64,000 bases of DNA from an uncultured Roseburia sp. (GTDB taxonomy: Bacteria; Bacillota; Clostridia; Lachnospirales; Lachnospiraceae). Of this stretch, positions 51,669 through 60,012 are shown one piece after another. The stretch covers positions 1 through 64,000 of the forward strand of contig CAMWKH010000011.1 in NCBI GenBank assembly GCA_947174805.1, in the 5' to 3' direction. The notes under the pieces were generated by a model. The model did not search any database, was not told where the DNA came from, and was given only the letters and a program-made list of their open reading frames with translations. The translations under genes and the position numbers were made by a program. Position 1 is the first letter of the stretch, and each line of letters opens with the position of its first letter.

Positions 51669-52636
51669 CGAACCGACTGACGAATGGGGAGAGGAAAACA
51701 CAAGCGGAAACACCCGGAATACAGGGTTTTGCGCAATTTAACGTTCGAGATTCCTTTAGCGTACCCGCTACGGACTCCGCTGTCGCAGGCGGCACCCCTA
51801 TTGCTGACAGCCAAACACCCCGGCGTGTATCCAAGAGACATTTGCTGGAGATTGACAGGCGTTTAGGGGAGCGCGACCGACAACTGCTCGTAGCGGTACA
51901 AAAATATCGCTATCTAATGACCGGGCAGATACAGCGGTTATTATTTACAGATGCCGCTAATTCTTCTGCCGGGCTTCGGGCAGCCAACCGCAACCTCAAA
52001 AAACTAAGCGAGCTTGGACTGCTTGACAGTCTTTCCCGGAGAATTGGCGGAGTACGCGCCGGGTCGGGCTCCCTCATCTGGCATATCACCCATGCCGGAG
52101 AAAGGTTGTTGCGGCTTAACGAACAGCGCCCATATCCTATCCGCAGGCATTTTGAGGTTTCTCCCTACTTCTTGGCCCATACTCTGGCAGTTGCAGAAAC
52201 CGCTATCCGTCTCATGGAAATCTGCTGGAAATACGAACTGCAGCTTACGGATATTCAATTAGAGCCAGTATGCTGGCGTACATACAGCAATGCCGGAGTG
52301 TCATTATCCCTCAAGCCTGACCTCTATGCTGCGACCGCAACAGCGGAATATGAAGACCGCTTTTTTATAGAAGTTGATCTTGATACCGAATCGCCCGCCA
52401 AAATTATAGAAAAATGCCAAAAATACCATGCCTATTACCGCAGCGGCTTAGAACAGGAAGAATCCGGGATGTTTCCACTCACAGTCTGGATTGTTCCGAG
52501 CACCGCTCGGAAAGAAAGGCTTAAACGATACATAAGAGAGGCTTTCGACAAACAGGCAAAGTTGTTTGCCGTAATTACTGACGAAGAGTTGGAGCATCTG
52601 ATTCTGGAGGGCGGCGACCGAGAGATGCTTTGTTAA
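51665..52636 (+). CDS. Replication-relaxation (Replic_Relax) family protein
   Basis: The start overlaps the ATPase stop by four bases. A winged-helix segment (RRLGERDRQLLVAVQKYRYLMTGQIQRLLF, about 66-95) is followed by LSELGLLDSLSRRIGGVRAGSGSLIWHITHAGERLL and a nuclease-like alpha/beta core with LKPDLYAATATAEYEDRFFIEVDLDTES near 218, matching the Replic_Relax family. These proteins are encoded beside FtsK-like ATPases in gram-positive conjugative elements and are proposed to process the origin. Family similarity is clear, biochemical role is inferred. Confidence 0.75.
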   Translation: MTNRLTNGERKTQAETPGIQGFAQFNVRDSFSVPATDSAVAGGTPIADSQTPRRVSKRHLLEIDRRLGERDRQLLVAVQKYRYLMTGQIQRLLFTDAANSSAGLRAANRNLKKLSELGLLDSLSRRIGGVRAGSGSLIWHITHAGERLLRLNEQRPYPIRRHFEVSPYFLAHTLAVAETAIRLMEICWKYELQLTDIQLEPVCWRTYSNAGVSLSLKPDLYAATATAEYEDRFFIEVDLDTESPAKIIEKCQKYHAYYRSGLEQEESGMFPLTVWIVPSTARKERLKRYIREAFDKQAKLFAVITDEELEHLILEGGDREMLC

Positions 52637-52692
52637 GTAATTTTATATTGAAGAAATATGAACAGCCATTCATCAATTAAAGGAGGTTTACC

Positions 52693-53907
52693 ATGACAAA
52701 CCAGGATATCCGGTTTTTTGACATGTTCTCCGGCATCGGCGGGTTCCGCGCCGGGCTGGAGCGAGCCGGCGGGTTTACCTGCATCGGCCACTCAGAGATT
52801 GACAAATACGCAGAAAAAGCATACCGGGCGGCGTACAATATCAAAGAAAACGAGGTGTTTTATGAAGACGCAAGAGAAATCAACCCAGAAACCATGCCAG
52901 AATTCGATTTACTCTGTGGAGGATTCCCCTGCCAGGCATTTTCTGTCGCTGGCAGGAGAAAAGGATTTGACGATGCCAGAGGTACTATCTTCTTTGAGAT
53001 TGCCAGACTGGCTCGAGAAAGACGGCCTCCGTATCTTCTCCTTGAAAACGTCCCAGGACTGCTATCGCATGACCAAGGCCGGACATTTGCGGCCATCCTC
53101 GATACGCTTTGCGACCTGGGGTACAGTGTCGAATTCCAGGTGCTTAACAGCAAAGATTTTGGCGTTCCCCAGTCCAGACGCCGGGTGTACATTGTCGGAT
53201 ATCTTAACTCCGGATGTGTCGGAAAGATACTACCTTTCCGAGGAACAAACCCGGAAACTCTTAAGTGCCTCATAGACGGGCGGCAGGATTCGCGGGTATA
53301 TGATCCGTCTGGGGTTGGAAAGACACTACTTGCCAAATCCGGCGGAATTGGCGGAAGGACAGGACTATATGCAGTTTCCGAAACTCCCGTGGAAGAAGAT
53401 ACACAAAAAACAGGGACTCATGCCGTGCTTAACCCGGAGCGGAAAAAAGTGCGGCAGAATGGCAGGCGCATCAAGTCAGAAAATGAGCCGATGTTTACCC
53501 TCACCTCCCAAGACCGCCACGGCATACTGATGATAAAAGAAGCCACCAAATCCGGCTGTAAGGCTGCCCATCCGGGGGACTCCATAGACCTGAGTTTTGC
53601 AGACCAAAATACCCGCCGGGGACGGGTGGGAAAGAATATCGCCCACACACTTGATACGGGCAGTTCGCAAGGCGTAGTTACACCCAATCTGCGTATCCGT
53701 CGTCTTACTCCGCGGGAATGTTTCCGCTTACAAGGTTTTTCTGAACTACAGATTGATAAGTTCCTCTCCGTAGATTCCGATACTCAAGCCTACAAACAAG
53801 CCGGAAACGCCGTAACCGTCAATGTCGTACACGCCCTCGGTCTTCGCCTGAAAACCGCACACGCGGCTATTATGGAGGCGGCAGGAGCAGAAAAGGAGAC
53901 AACATGA
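52693..53907 (+). CDS. dcm: C5-cytosine DNA methyltransferase
   Basis: 404 residues with the ordered C5 motifs: FDMFSGIGGFRAGLERAG (I), LLCGGFPCQAFSVAGRRKGFDD with the catalytic Cys (IV), LLLENVPGLLSHD (VI), DFGVPQSRRRVYIVGYL (VIII) and QAGNAVTVNVVHALGLRL (X). The target-recognition region spans about 170-340. It methylates C5 of cytosine in DNA. No cognate restriction enzyme is visible. AAAGGAGG precedes the ATG. Confidence 0.93.
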   Translation: MTNQDIRFFDMFSGIGGFRAGLERAGGFTCIGHSEIDKYAEKAYRAAYNIKENEVFYEDAREINPETMPEFDLLCGGFPCQAFSVAGRRKGFDDARGTIFFEIARLARERRPPYLLLENVPGLLSHDQGRTFAAILDTLCDLGYSVEFQVLNSKDFGVPQSRRRVYIVGYLNSGCVGKILPFRGTNPETLKCLIDGRQDSRVYDPSGVGKTLLAKSGGIGGRTGLYAVSETPVEEDTQKTGTHAVLNPERKKVRQNGRRIKSENEPMFTLTSQDRHGILMIKEATKSGCKAAHPGDSIDLSFADQNTRRGRVGKNIAHTLDTGSSQGVVTPNLRIRRLTPRECFRLQGFSELQIDKFLSVDSDTQAYKQAGNAVTVNVVHALGLRLKTAHAAIMEAAGAEKETT

Positions 53908-54128
53908 AACCAAAAAAGAAACGTGGACGTCCAATGTCCTCACATAATGTATCTGTTACGCCGGAGTTTAGGGAAGAGCCAGATATAGAAAAATTGGGCC
54001 GTGTTTTGATTGCTATCGCACTAGATAATGCAAAAAGAAAAGAAGCTGTCAATGAAGCAGCAGTTCTAACAGAACCCCAAGCAACAATATCTTTTCCAGA
54101 AAACAGAAAGGGGGATGCGATGACATAG
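53904..54128 (+). CDS. Small basic hypothetical protein, 74 aa
   Basis: The ATG overlaps the methyltransferase stop by four bases. The N-terminus is very basic with an AT-hook-like KKKRGRPMSSH, then acidic helical residues. It may bind DNA and is translationally coupled to the methyltransferase. No family recognised. Confidence 0.5.
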   Translation: MKPKKKRGRPMSSHNVSVTPEFREEPDIEKLGRVLIAIALDNAKRKEAVNEAAVLTEPQATISFPENRKGDAMT

Positions 54129-54268
54129 AGCCGATTTTGCATTCCCCTACTTATACAAATAACGCCCAGAAGACAGTGGCCGCTATCAATTCGCCAAAGT
54201 ATAGTAGCTGCCGTCAGGGCAGGAAGGAGGATAAAAAATAAGAGCAATATAAACATTAAGTAAACATT

Positions 54269-54309
54269 GCGGCATGATGCGCAGCCAGGTTGGGGCGCAT
54301 CATAGCCGC
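54269..54309 (+). promoter_or_regulatory. Strong leader hairpin before the amidoligase gene
   Basis: GCGGCATGATGCGC pairs with GCGCATCATAGCCGC (14 bp, one bulged A) around a 12-base loop, 38 bases before the ATG at 54348. There is no T-tract, so it is more likely an mRNA structure or protein site than a terminator. The gap 54129-54347 holds no gene I can support. Confidence 0.6.
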
Positions 54310-54347
54310 CCCTCCTACGCCTCACAAGCCGCAAGAAAGGAGGGTAA

Positions 54348-55310
54348 ATGTTTACCAAACAGTTCGGTCTGGAGATCGAGTTTACCGGCATTAGCCGGGA
54401 AAAAGCAGCAGAAACTGTCGCACATTATCTCGGCGGCACTGCTACGATTACCGGGGATTATTACGATACCCAGAAAATCACCACACCCGATGGGCGTATC
54501 TGGAAACTGATGTACGACGGCAGTATTAACTGTCAGAAAAAGGATGGACGGAGGACGGTGTCCGCTGGCAGTAACTACAGCGTGGAGCTGGTCAGCCCGA
54601 TTCTGTCATATCGGAAGGATATTGACATGATACAGGCTCTCGCGAGAAGGCTGAGAAAAGCTGGGGGATTTGCGAATAAGTCCTGCGGCATCCACATCCA
54701 TCTCGACGGAGCCAGCCATACGCCACGGAGCATCCGCAATTTCGTGAATATCATCTACGCGCATAATGACCTGCTTTACAAAGCACTACAAATTGCGCCG
54801 GAGCGGATGCGCTATTGTAAGAAAATGGACGCCTATCTGGTAGAACGGATGAACCAGGCGAAGCCAAAAACGCTAAGGCAAATCGAATCAATCTGGTACG
54901 AGAATTACTCAGGCAGCCGCAACGGTCATTATCACCAGAGCCGCTATCACTTTCTTAACCTGCACAGTTTCTTCCACGGTAACCATACGGTGGAGCTGAG
55001 AGGCTTCAACAGCACGCTCCATGCCGGGAAAATCCGAGCATATATCGTGCTGGCGCTCGCACTCAACCATCAGGCACTGACACAAAAAAGCGCCAGCTAC
55101 CGCAAAGTCCAGGAGGAAAATGAGAAGTTTGCAATGCGTGTGTGGCTGAACCGCATCGGATTTATTGGTGACGAGTTCAAAAGTTGCCGGGAACACCTAT
55201 ACCAGCACTTAGATGGCAACGCTGCTTGGCGGTACGGTTCACGAGAAAATGTCAGAAGCCATGTGAGTACCAGAAACACACAGAACGGAGGAAGTCAGAA
55301 TGAGCAATAA
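54348..55310 (+). CDS. Amidoligase-family enzyme
   Basis: 320 residues opening FTKQFGLEIEFTGISREKAAE, the conserved start of the ATP-dependent COOH-NH2 ligase-like amidoligases (metal-binding Glu residues in G-x-E-x-E). KSCGIHIHLDGAS near 116, YHFLNLHSFFHGNHTVELRGFNST near 201 and further basic residues complete the family pattern. It would join a carboxylate to an amine via an acyl-phosphate. The last 45 residues (NEKFAMRVWLNRIGFIGDE and GNAAWRYG) recur at the end of the protein at 56074. Followed by gamma-glutamylcyclotransferase with a ten-base overlap. Confidence 0.88.
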   Translation: MFTKQFGLEIEFTGISREKAAETVAHYLGGTATITGDYYDTQKITTPDGRIWKLMYDGSINCQKKDGRRTVSAGSNYSVELVSPILSYRKDIDMIQALARRLRKAGGFANKSCGIHIHLDGASHTPRSIRNFVNIIYAHNDLLYKALQIAPERMRYCKKMDAYLVERMNQAKPKTLRQIESIWYENYSGSRNGHYHQSRYHFLNLHSFFHGNHTVELRGFNSTLHAGKIRAYIVLALALNHQALTQKSASYRKVQEENEKFAMRVWLNRIGFIGDEFKSCREHLYQHLDGNAAWRYGSRENVRSHVSTRNTQNGGSQNEQ

Positions 55311-55806
55311 GAAAAACGAACGCCTGTATATCGCTTACGGCTCCAACCTCAACCTTGAACAGATGGCAAGACGCTGCCCCACTGCGGAAGTTGTCGGTAA
55401 AACCCATCTACATAACTTTCGGCTGATGTTCCGGGGTAAAGGCACGACAGTAGCGACCGTAGAAAAACAGGAAGGAGGCAAAGTGCCGGTGCTGGTCTGG
55501 CGGTTACAGCCAAACGATGAGCATAATCTTGACCTCTATGAGGGTTATCCCAGCTTTTACCGGAAAGAAATGCTAAGAATCTCCGTAAGCGGCAAGCGGA
55601 TGTCTGCCATGGTTTATATTATGAACGCAGCAAAACACCCTTACGACACCCCATCACGCAGTTACTTTGAGACCATCCGGCAGGGATATGAATCTGTTGG
55701 GTTCGACATCAAAATCCTGCGCCAAGGCGTGCTGGACTCGGTATGGGAGGGATATCTCGCCCAAAAGTATCAGGGAGGAGGTGACAGCTATGACCGAGAC
55801 TGTTAA
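55300..55806 (+). CDS. Gamma-glutamylcyclotransferase-like (AIG2) protein
   Basis: 168 residues with RLYIAYGSNLNLEQMARRCPTAEVVG near 8-33 (the YGSNL substrate loop) and the catalytic Glu in NLDLYEGYPSFYRKEM near 79. These enzymes release gamma-glutamyl or related residues as 5-oxoproline. Overlap with the amidoligase gene shows they are made together. A ligase paired with a cyclotransferase would form and break an isopeptide or gamma-glutamyl bond, on a peptide or on the wall. Substrate unknown. Confidence 0.9.
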   Translation: MSNKKNERLYIAYGSNLNLEQMARRCPTAEVVGKTHLHNFRLMFRGKGTTVATVEKQEGGKVPVLVWRLQPNDEHNLDLYEGYPSFYRKEMLRISVSGKRMSAMVYIMNAAKHPYDTPSRSYFETIRQGYESVGFDIKILRQGVLDSVWEGYLAQKYQGGGDSYDRDC

Positions 55807-55975
55807 GACCCAAATTGAAGCCATCCGCAGGAGCGGAGAAACCAACATGCTGGATGTGAACATGGTGCAGTGGATTGCAAACCGGGAAAATTATTTTGAG
55901 TTAGTAATTTATCTGGAAGAACACCGGAAAGAATATGTTAATTATCTCTTTACCGGCGAGGCTCCAGCGGAATAA
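55790..55975 (+). CDS. DUF5049-type small protein, 61 aa
   Basis: The ATG at 55790 has AGGAGG upstream and overlaps the cyclotransferase by 17 bases. MTETVKTQIEAIRRSGETNM and LDVNMVQWIANRENYFELVIYLEEH are characteristic of DUF5049 proteins that occur in Clostridia elements next to amidoligase genes. Helical and acidic; no catalytic residues. It is probably the accessory subunit of the module. Confidence 0.75.
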   Translation: MTETVKTQIEAIRRSGETNMLDVNMVQWIANRENYFELVIYLEEHRKEYVNYLFTGEAPAE

Positions 55976-56073
55976 CACATACTACTCCATATTGTTTGGA
56001 CAAAAACAAGACTTGCTTTGTGAAGCGAACAGAGTGATAGATGTGTGTGTAATAAAACGAAAGGAGCAAAAAT

Positions 56074-57075
56074 ATGCGATACAATTACAACTTAAGCGGT
56101 AGCGACCGGAAACCCTTAGTAGAGGCAATTAGCCAGATACTGGACAAGCCTGCTGTTTACCAGGGCGCGCCAAGTTTTGCCTATACGGTAGGGGATTTTA
56201 CCGTAGACCGGAACGGCGTGCTGTCATACACCAGTAATATCCATCCCGACTTTGCGGCGGTGCTTATCAGCGATTTGCAGGAACGTGGCTTTGTGGCGGA
56301 AATCGTTAGTAATGAAGCTGATAATGAAACCTTAGAGGAAAATGTAAATGATGTGGATGAAGCCGAAGCCACGACAGAAAACACCGCTGCAACGGATAAT
56401 TCTACCGCTGTAGCAGAAGCCCCACTTGAGGCAGACGAGGTAGAAGCAAGTATTGAGACGACAGCTGATACGGTAGTAACGGAAAATACAGCCAGTACAG
56501 AGGCAATCAATGCCGAATCGTCGGATATCCTGACAATTGAGGTTCCCGATACCGGGTTCACCCCAGAGGCAAAGGAAAACATCAGGAAAATCGTGGCCAG
56601 CAAAAAGACGGTGCTGGAAAAAGCACTTGAAGCTGACAGTTTACCGATTGTAGAAAAGAACGGCAAAATCACTTTCCCATGGTTTACACTCCATGGGCTG
56701 GATGGAGAAGCTGACGCTTACAGCCATCTGGTTACCGCCATCTGCAAAATGGCAAAAGAACAGAAACGGGTAACGGCCACAGAAAAACCAATAGAAAATG
56801 AGAAGTTTACGATGCGCCTGTTCCTCATCCGGCTGGGATTTATCGGCGATGAATATAAAACCGCCCGGAAAATCCTGCTGCGCAACCTTAGCGGCAATGC
56901 CAGCTGGAAATCTGGACATAAGCCGGAGCGGAACACAGCGGCCACAATTCCGCCAAACCCAGCCGAAGCAGCGACTTCAACGGAGCAGGAGCTTACGATG
57001 CCGCTGGAGGAAGCGGATACTGCGGAGACCGAACCGCAAAAGGAAGATGAAGGAGGCGACGCTTATGGCAAATAA
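56074..57075 (+). CDS. Hypothetical protein sharing the amidoligase C-terminal module
   Basis: 333 residues with an N-terminal beta domain (MRYNYNLSGSDRKPLVEAIS; AYTVGDFTVDRNG), a 100-residue Glu/Ala/Thr-rich spacer, then a conserved region at about 188-300 ending NEKFTMRLFLIRLGFIGDEYK and GNASWKSGHKPE. This ending matches that of the amidoligase closely. AAAGGAGC precedes the ATG. 'Virulence-related protein' style annotations exist for similar genes but give no function. It is likely part of the same functional module. Confidence 0.65.
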   Translation: MRYNYNLSGSDRKPLVEAISQILDKPAVYQGAPSFAYTVGDFTVDRNGVLSYTSNIHPDFAAVLISDLQERGFVAEIVSNEADNETLEENVNDVDEAEATTENTAATDNSTAVAEAPLEADEVEASIETTADTVVTENTASTEAINAESSDILTIEVPDTGFTPEAKENIRKIVASKKTVLEKALEADSLPIVEKNGKITFPWFTLHGLDGEADAYSHLVTAICKMAKEQKRVTATEKPIENEKFTMRLFLIRLGFIGDEYKTARKILLRNLSGNASWKSGHKPERNTAATIPPNPAEAATSTEQELTMPLEEADTAETEPQKEDEGGDAYGK

Positions 57076-57295
57076 CGGATTCCCCAGCCGAGAAACAGTG
57101 GAACGGGTACGGAAAATGTATCCTAAAGGCACACGGATAGAACTTATCCAAATGGAGGACCCGTACTCCCGCCTAAAACCCGGTGACAGAGGCACGGTCC
57201 GCTTTGTCGACGATGCTGCAACGGTATTCGTGGACTGGGACTCAGGTTCTGGGCTTGGCATCGTATATGGCGAAGACCAGGTGAAGAAACTATAA
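57065..57295 (+). CDS. DUF4314-family small protein, 76 aa
   Basis: The ATG at 57065 (AAGGAGGCG upstream) overlaps the preceding gene by 11 bases. MYPKGTRIELIQMEDPYSRLKPGDRGTVRFVDDAATVFVDWDSGSGLG is the SH3-like DUF4314 sequence common in Clostridia mobile elements. A small beta-barrel that could bind protein or nucleic acid. It is the last gene of the amidoligase group. Confidence 0.8.
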   Translation: MANNGFPSRETVERVRKMYPKGTRIELIQMEDPYSRLKPGDRGTVRFVDDAATVFVDWDSGSGLGIVYGEDQVKKL

Positions 57296-57345
57296 TTCTT
57301 ACACCAGTACCTTAAACGTGGCAAACAAACGCTACTAGACAGATT

Positions 57346-57369
57346 AGTCTGCCCCATAGTGGGCAGACT
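57346..57369 (+). repeat. Hairpin before the serine recombinase gene
   Basis: AGTCTGCCC and GGGCAGACT form a perfect 9-bp stem with loop CATAGT, 50 bases after DUF4314 and 110 before the recombinase ATG. No T-tract follows. It may be a protein site or part of the attachment region. Confidence 0.5.
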
Positions 57370-57478
57370 CTCTAAGAAAATGATATTATTAACAAACAGA
57401 TAACAAAGGCATAAACGACTTGATGTGATGCGCAAACAGCGCTATAATCGCACAAATACCCAGAAAGGAGAGGTTTTT

Positions 57479-59212
57479 ATGGACTATGCAGCTAGTAACC
57501 CCATGGAATCACTGGCAAACGCTATGACGCCCAAATTCGCCGTGTCCTACCTCCGTGTCTCTACGCGCGGGCAGGCAGAGCGTGGCGGCGGTGCTGATGA
57601 GGGTTTTTCTATTCCAGCCCAGCGGGAAGCCAACAAGAAAAAGGCGCTCTCCATGGGCGCAATGGTCGGTAAGGAGTTTGTTGACCGGGGAACTTCCGCT
57701 AAATCCGCTGACCGCCCGGAACTCCAGAAAATGCTGGAATACGTGAAGGAAAATGCTGACAGGGTAGACTACGTAATTGTACATAAGGTTGACCGTCTCG
57801 CTCGGAATCGCGGTGATGACGTTGATATTATGCGCACTTTGCGTGAATGCGGAGTTCAACTGGTATCCGCCTCGGAAAGCATTGATGACACTCCAGCAGG
57901 AATGCTGCTCCACGGCATCATGAGTTCCATCGCAGAATTTTACTCACAGAACCTGGCAAATGAGGTCAAAAAGGGGCTGAATGAGAAAGTGAAGAGCGGT
58001 GGCACGCCCAGCCGCGCACCGCTTGGCTATCTCAATATCCGACGCATGGACGAGAAGGGGCGTGAGGAACGTACCGTAATACTGGACGAAGAGCGTGCGC
58101 CGCTCATTAAGCTGGCGTTTGAGGAATATGCCACTGGTAATTGGACGGTGCAGGATTTAGCGGAACATCTGGCAGCCTGCGGTTTAACTACCCGCGCCAC
58201 ACCCAGAATTCCGTCACAGCCTATTAACAAAAAATCCCTGAACAGCGTATTGATAAACCCTTACTACAAAGGCATTGTGTCATACCAAGGAGTAGAGTAT
58301 GATGGAACACACCCGGCTCTTGTGAATCCCGATACCTGGCAGCAAGTACAGGATATTCTGTTGTCTCACATCAATGGCGAACGCACTCGTGAACACCCTC
58401 ATTTTTTAAAAGGCAGCGTTTTCTGCAAAAACTGCGGGTCACGGATGTTTATCAACTACACAAAATCCCATACCGGAGTTCGCTATCCGTACTTCATTTG
58501 CGGCGGACGGCATAACAAACGTACAGACTGTAAGCAACGGGCAGTCTTAATAGCGGACGTTGAGCGGCAGGTGGAGCAGATTTATGACAGCTATTCTTTT
58601 CCACCCAAAATCGCTGACTATCTGGAAAAATGGCTAAGGCAGAATATAGAAGCTGAACAGGATAAATATGCTACGGAATTGGATGGACTGCGCAGGGAAA
58701 AAGATAAGCTGGAACGTCAGCGTAAAAAGTTATTGGAGGCGCATTATAATGACGCTATCCCTCTCGACCTACTTAAGAGCGAGCAGCAGAAAATTGCGAA
58801 ACAGCTTGCTGCGATTGACCACCAGATAAAAGCCTATGATTATACCTTTACTACAGTCATAGAGAGGCTTGGCGATGCGATAGACCTGATTGAGAACTGC
58901 GGCAGGACTTACCGCATGGCTAATGACAATATGAAGAAAATGATGAACCAGGCAATTTTTAAACGTCTGCTAATTGGCTCTGATGGAAAAGTAACGGCGG
59001 AATTTGCCGAACCGTTTACCATGCTGGTAGAGCCGATGAAAGACGAGGTGGCGCAATATAACTCTGTAAACAACGCAGAAGCTCGTGAGCATTTGCTCAC
59101 GAGCTTCCTATCTTCAATACCCAACCGTTTATCAAATTTTTTTGGTAAAGGTTGGAGTAAGGACTTTCTGGTGGAAGCAATGGGGCTCGAACCCATGACC
59201 TTTCGCGTGTGA
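57479..59212 (+). CDS. Large serine recombinase (integrase)
   Basis: The ATG at 57479 (AGAAAGGAGAGG upstream) is used in place of 57425. 577 residues: the catalytic resolvase domain starts FAVSYLRVSTRGQAE with the nucleophile Ser near 26; VIVHKVDRLARNRGDD near 98 holds the catalytic Arg. A recombinase domain (GYLNIRR... SLNSVLINPYYKGIVSYQG) follows, then the zinc ribbon CKNCGSRMFINY near 319, and a coiled coil near 400-440. It integrates and excises the element with short att sites. Its last 13 residues are encoded by the antisense strand of tRNA-Val, so the gene was closed by integration. Confidence 0.93.
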   Translation: MDYAASNPMESLANAMTPKFAVSYLRVSTRGQAERGGGADEGFSIPAQREANKKKALSMGAMVGKEFVDRGTSAKSADRPELQKMLEYVKENADRVDYVIVHKVDRLARNRGDDVDIMRTLRECGVQLVSASESIDDTPAGMLLHGIMSSIAEFYSQNLANEVKKGLNEKVKSGGTPSRAPLGYLNIRRMDEKGREERTVILDEERAPLIKLAFEEYATGNWTVQDLAEHLAACGLTTRATPRIPSQPINKKSLNSVLINPYYKGIVSYQGVEYDGTHPALVNPDTWQQVQDILLSHINGERTREHPHFLKGSVFCKNCGSRMFINYTKSHTGVRYPYFICGGRHNKRTDCKQRAVLIADVERQVEQIYDSYSFPPKIADYLEKWLRQNIEAEQDKYATELDGLRREKDKLERQRKKLLEAHYNDAIPLDLLKSEQQKIAKQLAAIDHQIKAYDYTFTTVIERLGDAIDLIENCGRTYRMANDNMKKMMNQAIFKRLLIGSDGKVTAEFAEPFTMLVEPMKDEVAQYNSVNNAEAREHLLTSFLSSIPNRLSNFFGKGWSKDFLVEAMGLEPMTFRV

Positions 59213-59245
59213 GGCGAACGCTCATCCCGGCTGAGCTATGCTTCC
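59172..59245 (-). tRNA. tRNA-Val (CAC)
   Basis: On the minus strand GGAAGCA pairs with TGCTTCC (acceptor), the D-arm is GCTC-AGCCGGGAT-GAGC, the anticodon arm TTCGC-CTCACAC-GCGAA gives anticodon CAC, and the T-arm is ATGGG-TTCGAGC-CCCAT. Discriminator base A; CCA is not encoded. The tRNA 3' end is at 59172, overlapped by the end of the serine recombinase gene. The tRNA is complete and should be functional. Confidence 0.93.
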
Positions 59246-59292
59246 ATGTCTAATATTATAGCACTATCATTTTGAAATGCAACAAATATTTT

Positions 59293-59757
59293 TTATTCTT
59301 TTCGTGCCACAAAGCGGGCCAGAAAGAATAAACCTGCCAAAAATTCCGCAATAGATAACCCTAACAAAAAACCCGAAAGAAAATTTTGAATACTTGTGTC
59401 TCTAAATACTTGTGAAAGTACAATCATAACCACGCCCATAATAATTAAAACAAATCCAATGAATAAAGATTTGCTTCTTTTCAAATCCTGTATTTCTTTT
59501 AGCATTTCAACAATCTGTTCATTGTCATATGTATGTATACTTTTTTCATCTTCTTCGCCATTCATCAGCTCTGGGAGTGTGGTGTTTAATTCTTTGCATA
59601 ACAATTCAATAACAGAGTAGTCAGGCATACATTTTCCTGTTTCCCATTTTGAAACCGTTTTATTGGAAACTCCGATTTTTTCCGCAAGCTGTTCCTGGGT
59701 TAAGTTTTTTTCTTTTCGCTTTTGGGCAATGAACTTTCCTGTCAAAATTTGGTTCAT
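59293..59757 (-). CDS. XRE-family regulator with two C-terminal membrane helices
   Basis: The ATG at 59757 has GGAGG eight bases upstream. A clear N-terminal helix-turn-helix (TQEQLAEKIGVSNKTVSKWETGKCMPD, about 20-46) is followed by a short linker and two membrane segments (LFIGFVLIIMGVVMIVLSQVF and FLSGFLLGLSIAEFLAGLFFLARF). The 154-residue layout is a common Firmicutes type thought to link membrane state to transcription. The target genes are unknown. Confidence 0.85.
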   Translation of the reverse strand: MNQILTGKFIAQKRKEKNLTQEQLAEKIGVSNKTVSKWETGKCMPDYSVIELLCKELNTTLPELMNGEEDEKSIHTYDNEQIVEMLKEIQDLKRSKSLFIGFVLIIMGVVMIVLSQVFRDTSIQNFLSGFLLGLSIAEFLAGLFFLARFVARKE

Positions 59758-60012
59758 CTTATATACCTCCAAAATATGTTTATATCTTATATTTTAAAGG
59801 TTTTTATAAAAAAGAACATCCCTCAAAAAGAGAATATGCGTGGAAATGCAAGTTTTTTATACTTATACATACCAACGTTTGATTTTGGGATTGGAAATAC
59901 ATAGACTTTATTTATTTTTTGTATGGTTGCTGCTTATTTTAGTATAAAAGCAGCAATATTGCTGAAAAAATAATTACTCAAGAAATAGTGGTGTAGTGAA
60001 GAAGTGAATGGT

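Larger units (their letters stand above)
36870..59171. mobile_element. Integrated element/composite ending at tRNA-Val
   Basis: The right end is well supported: a large serine recombinase reads into the 3' end of a tRNA-Val gene at 59172. Inside are a FtsK/TraG-like ATPase, a Replic_Relax-family protein, two DNA methyltransferases and many cargo genes absent from core chromosome. The left end is not resolved: I saw no copy of the tRNA 3' end in the region. The boundary may be anywhere between the 36835 terminator and about 44.9 kb. The part with the tyrosine recombinase (38.3-43.2 kb) may be a separate insertion. Confidence 0.5.
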
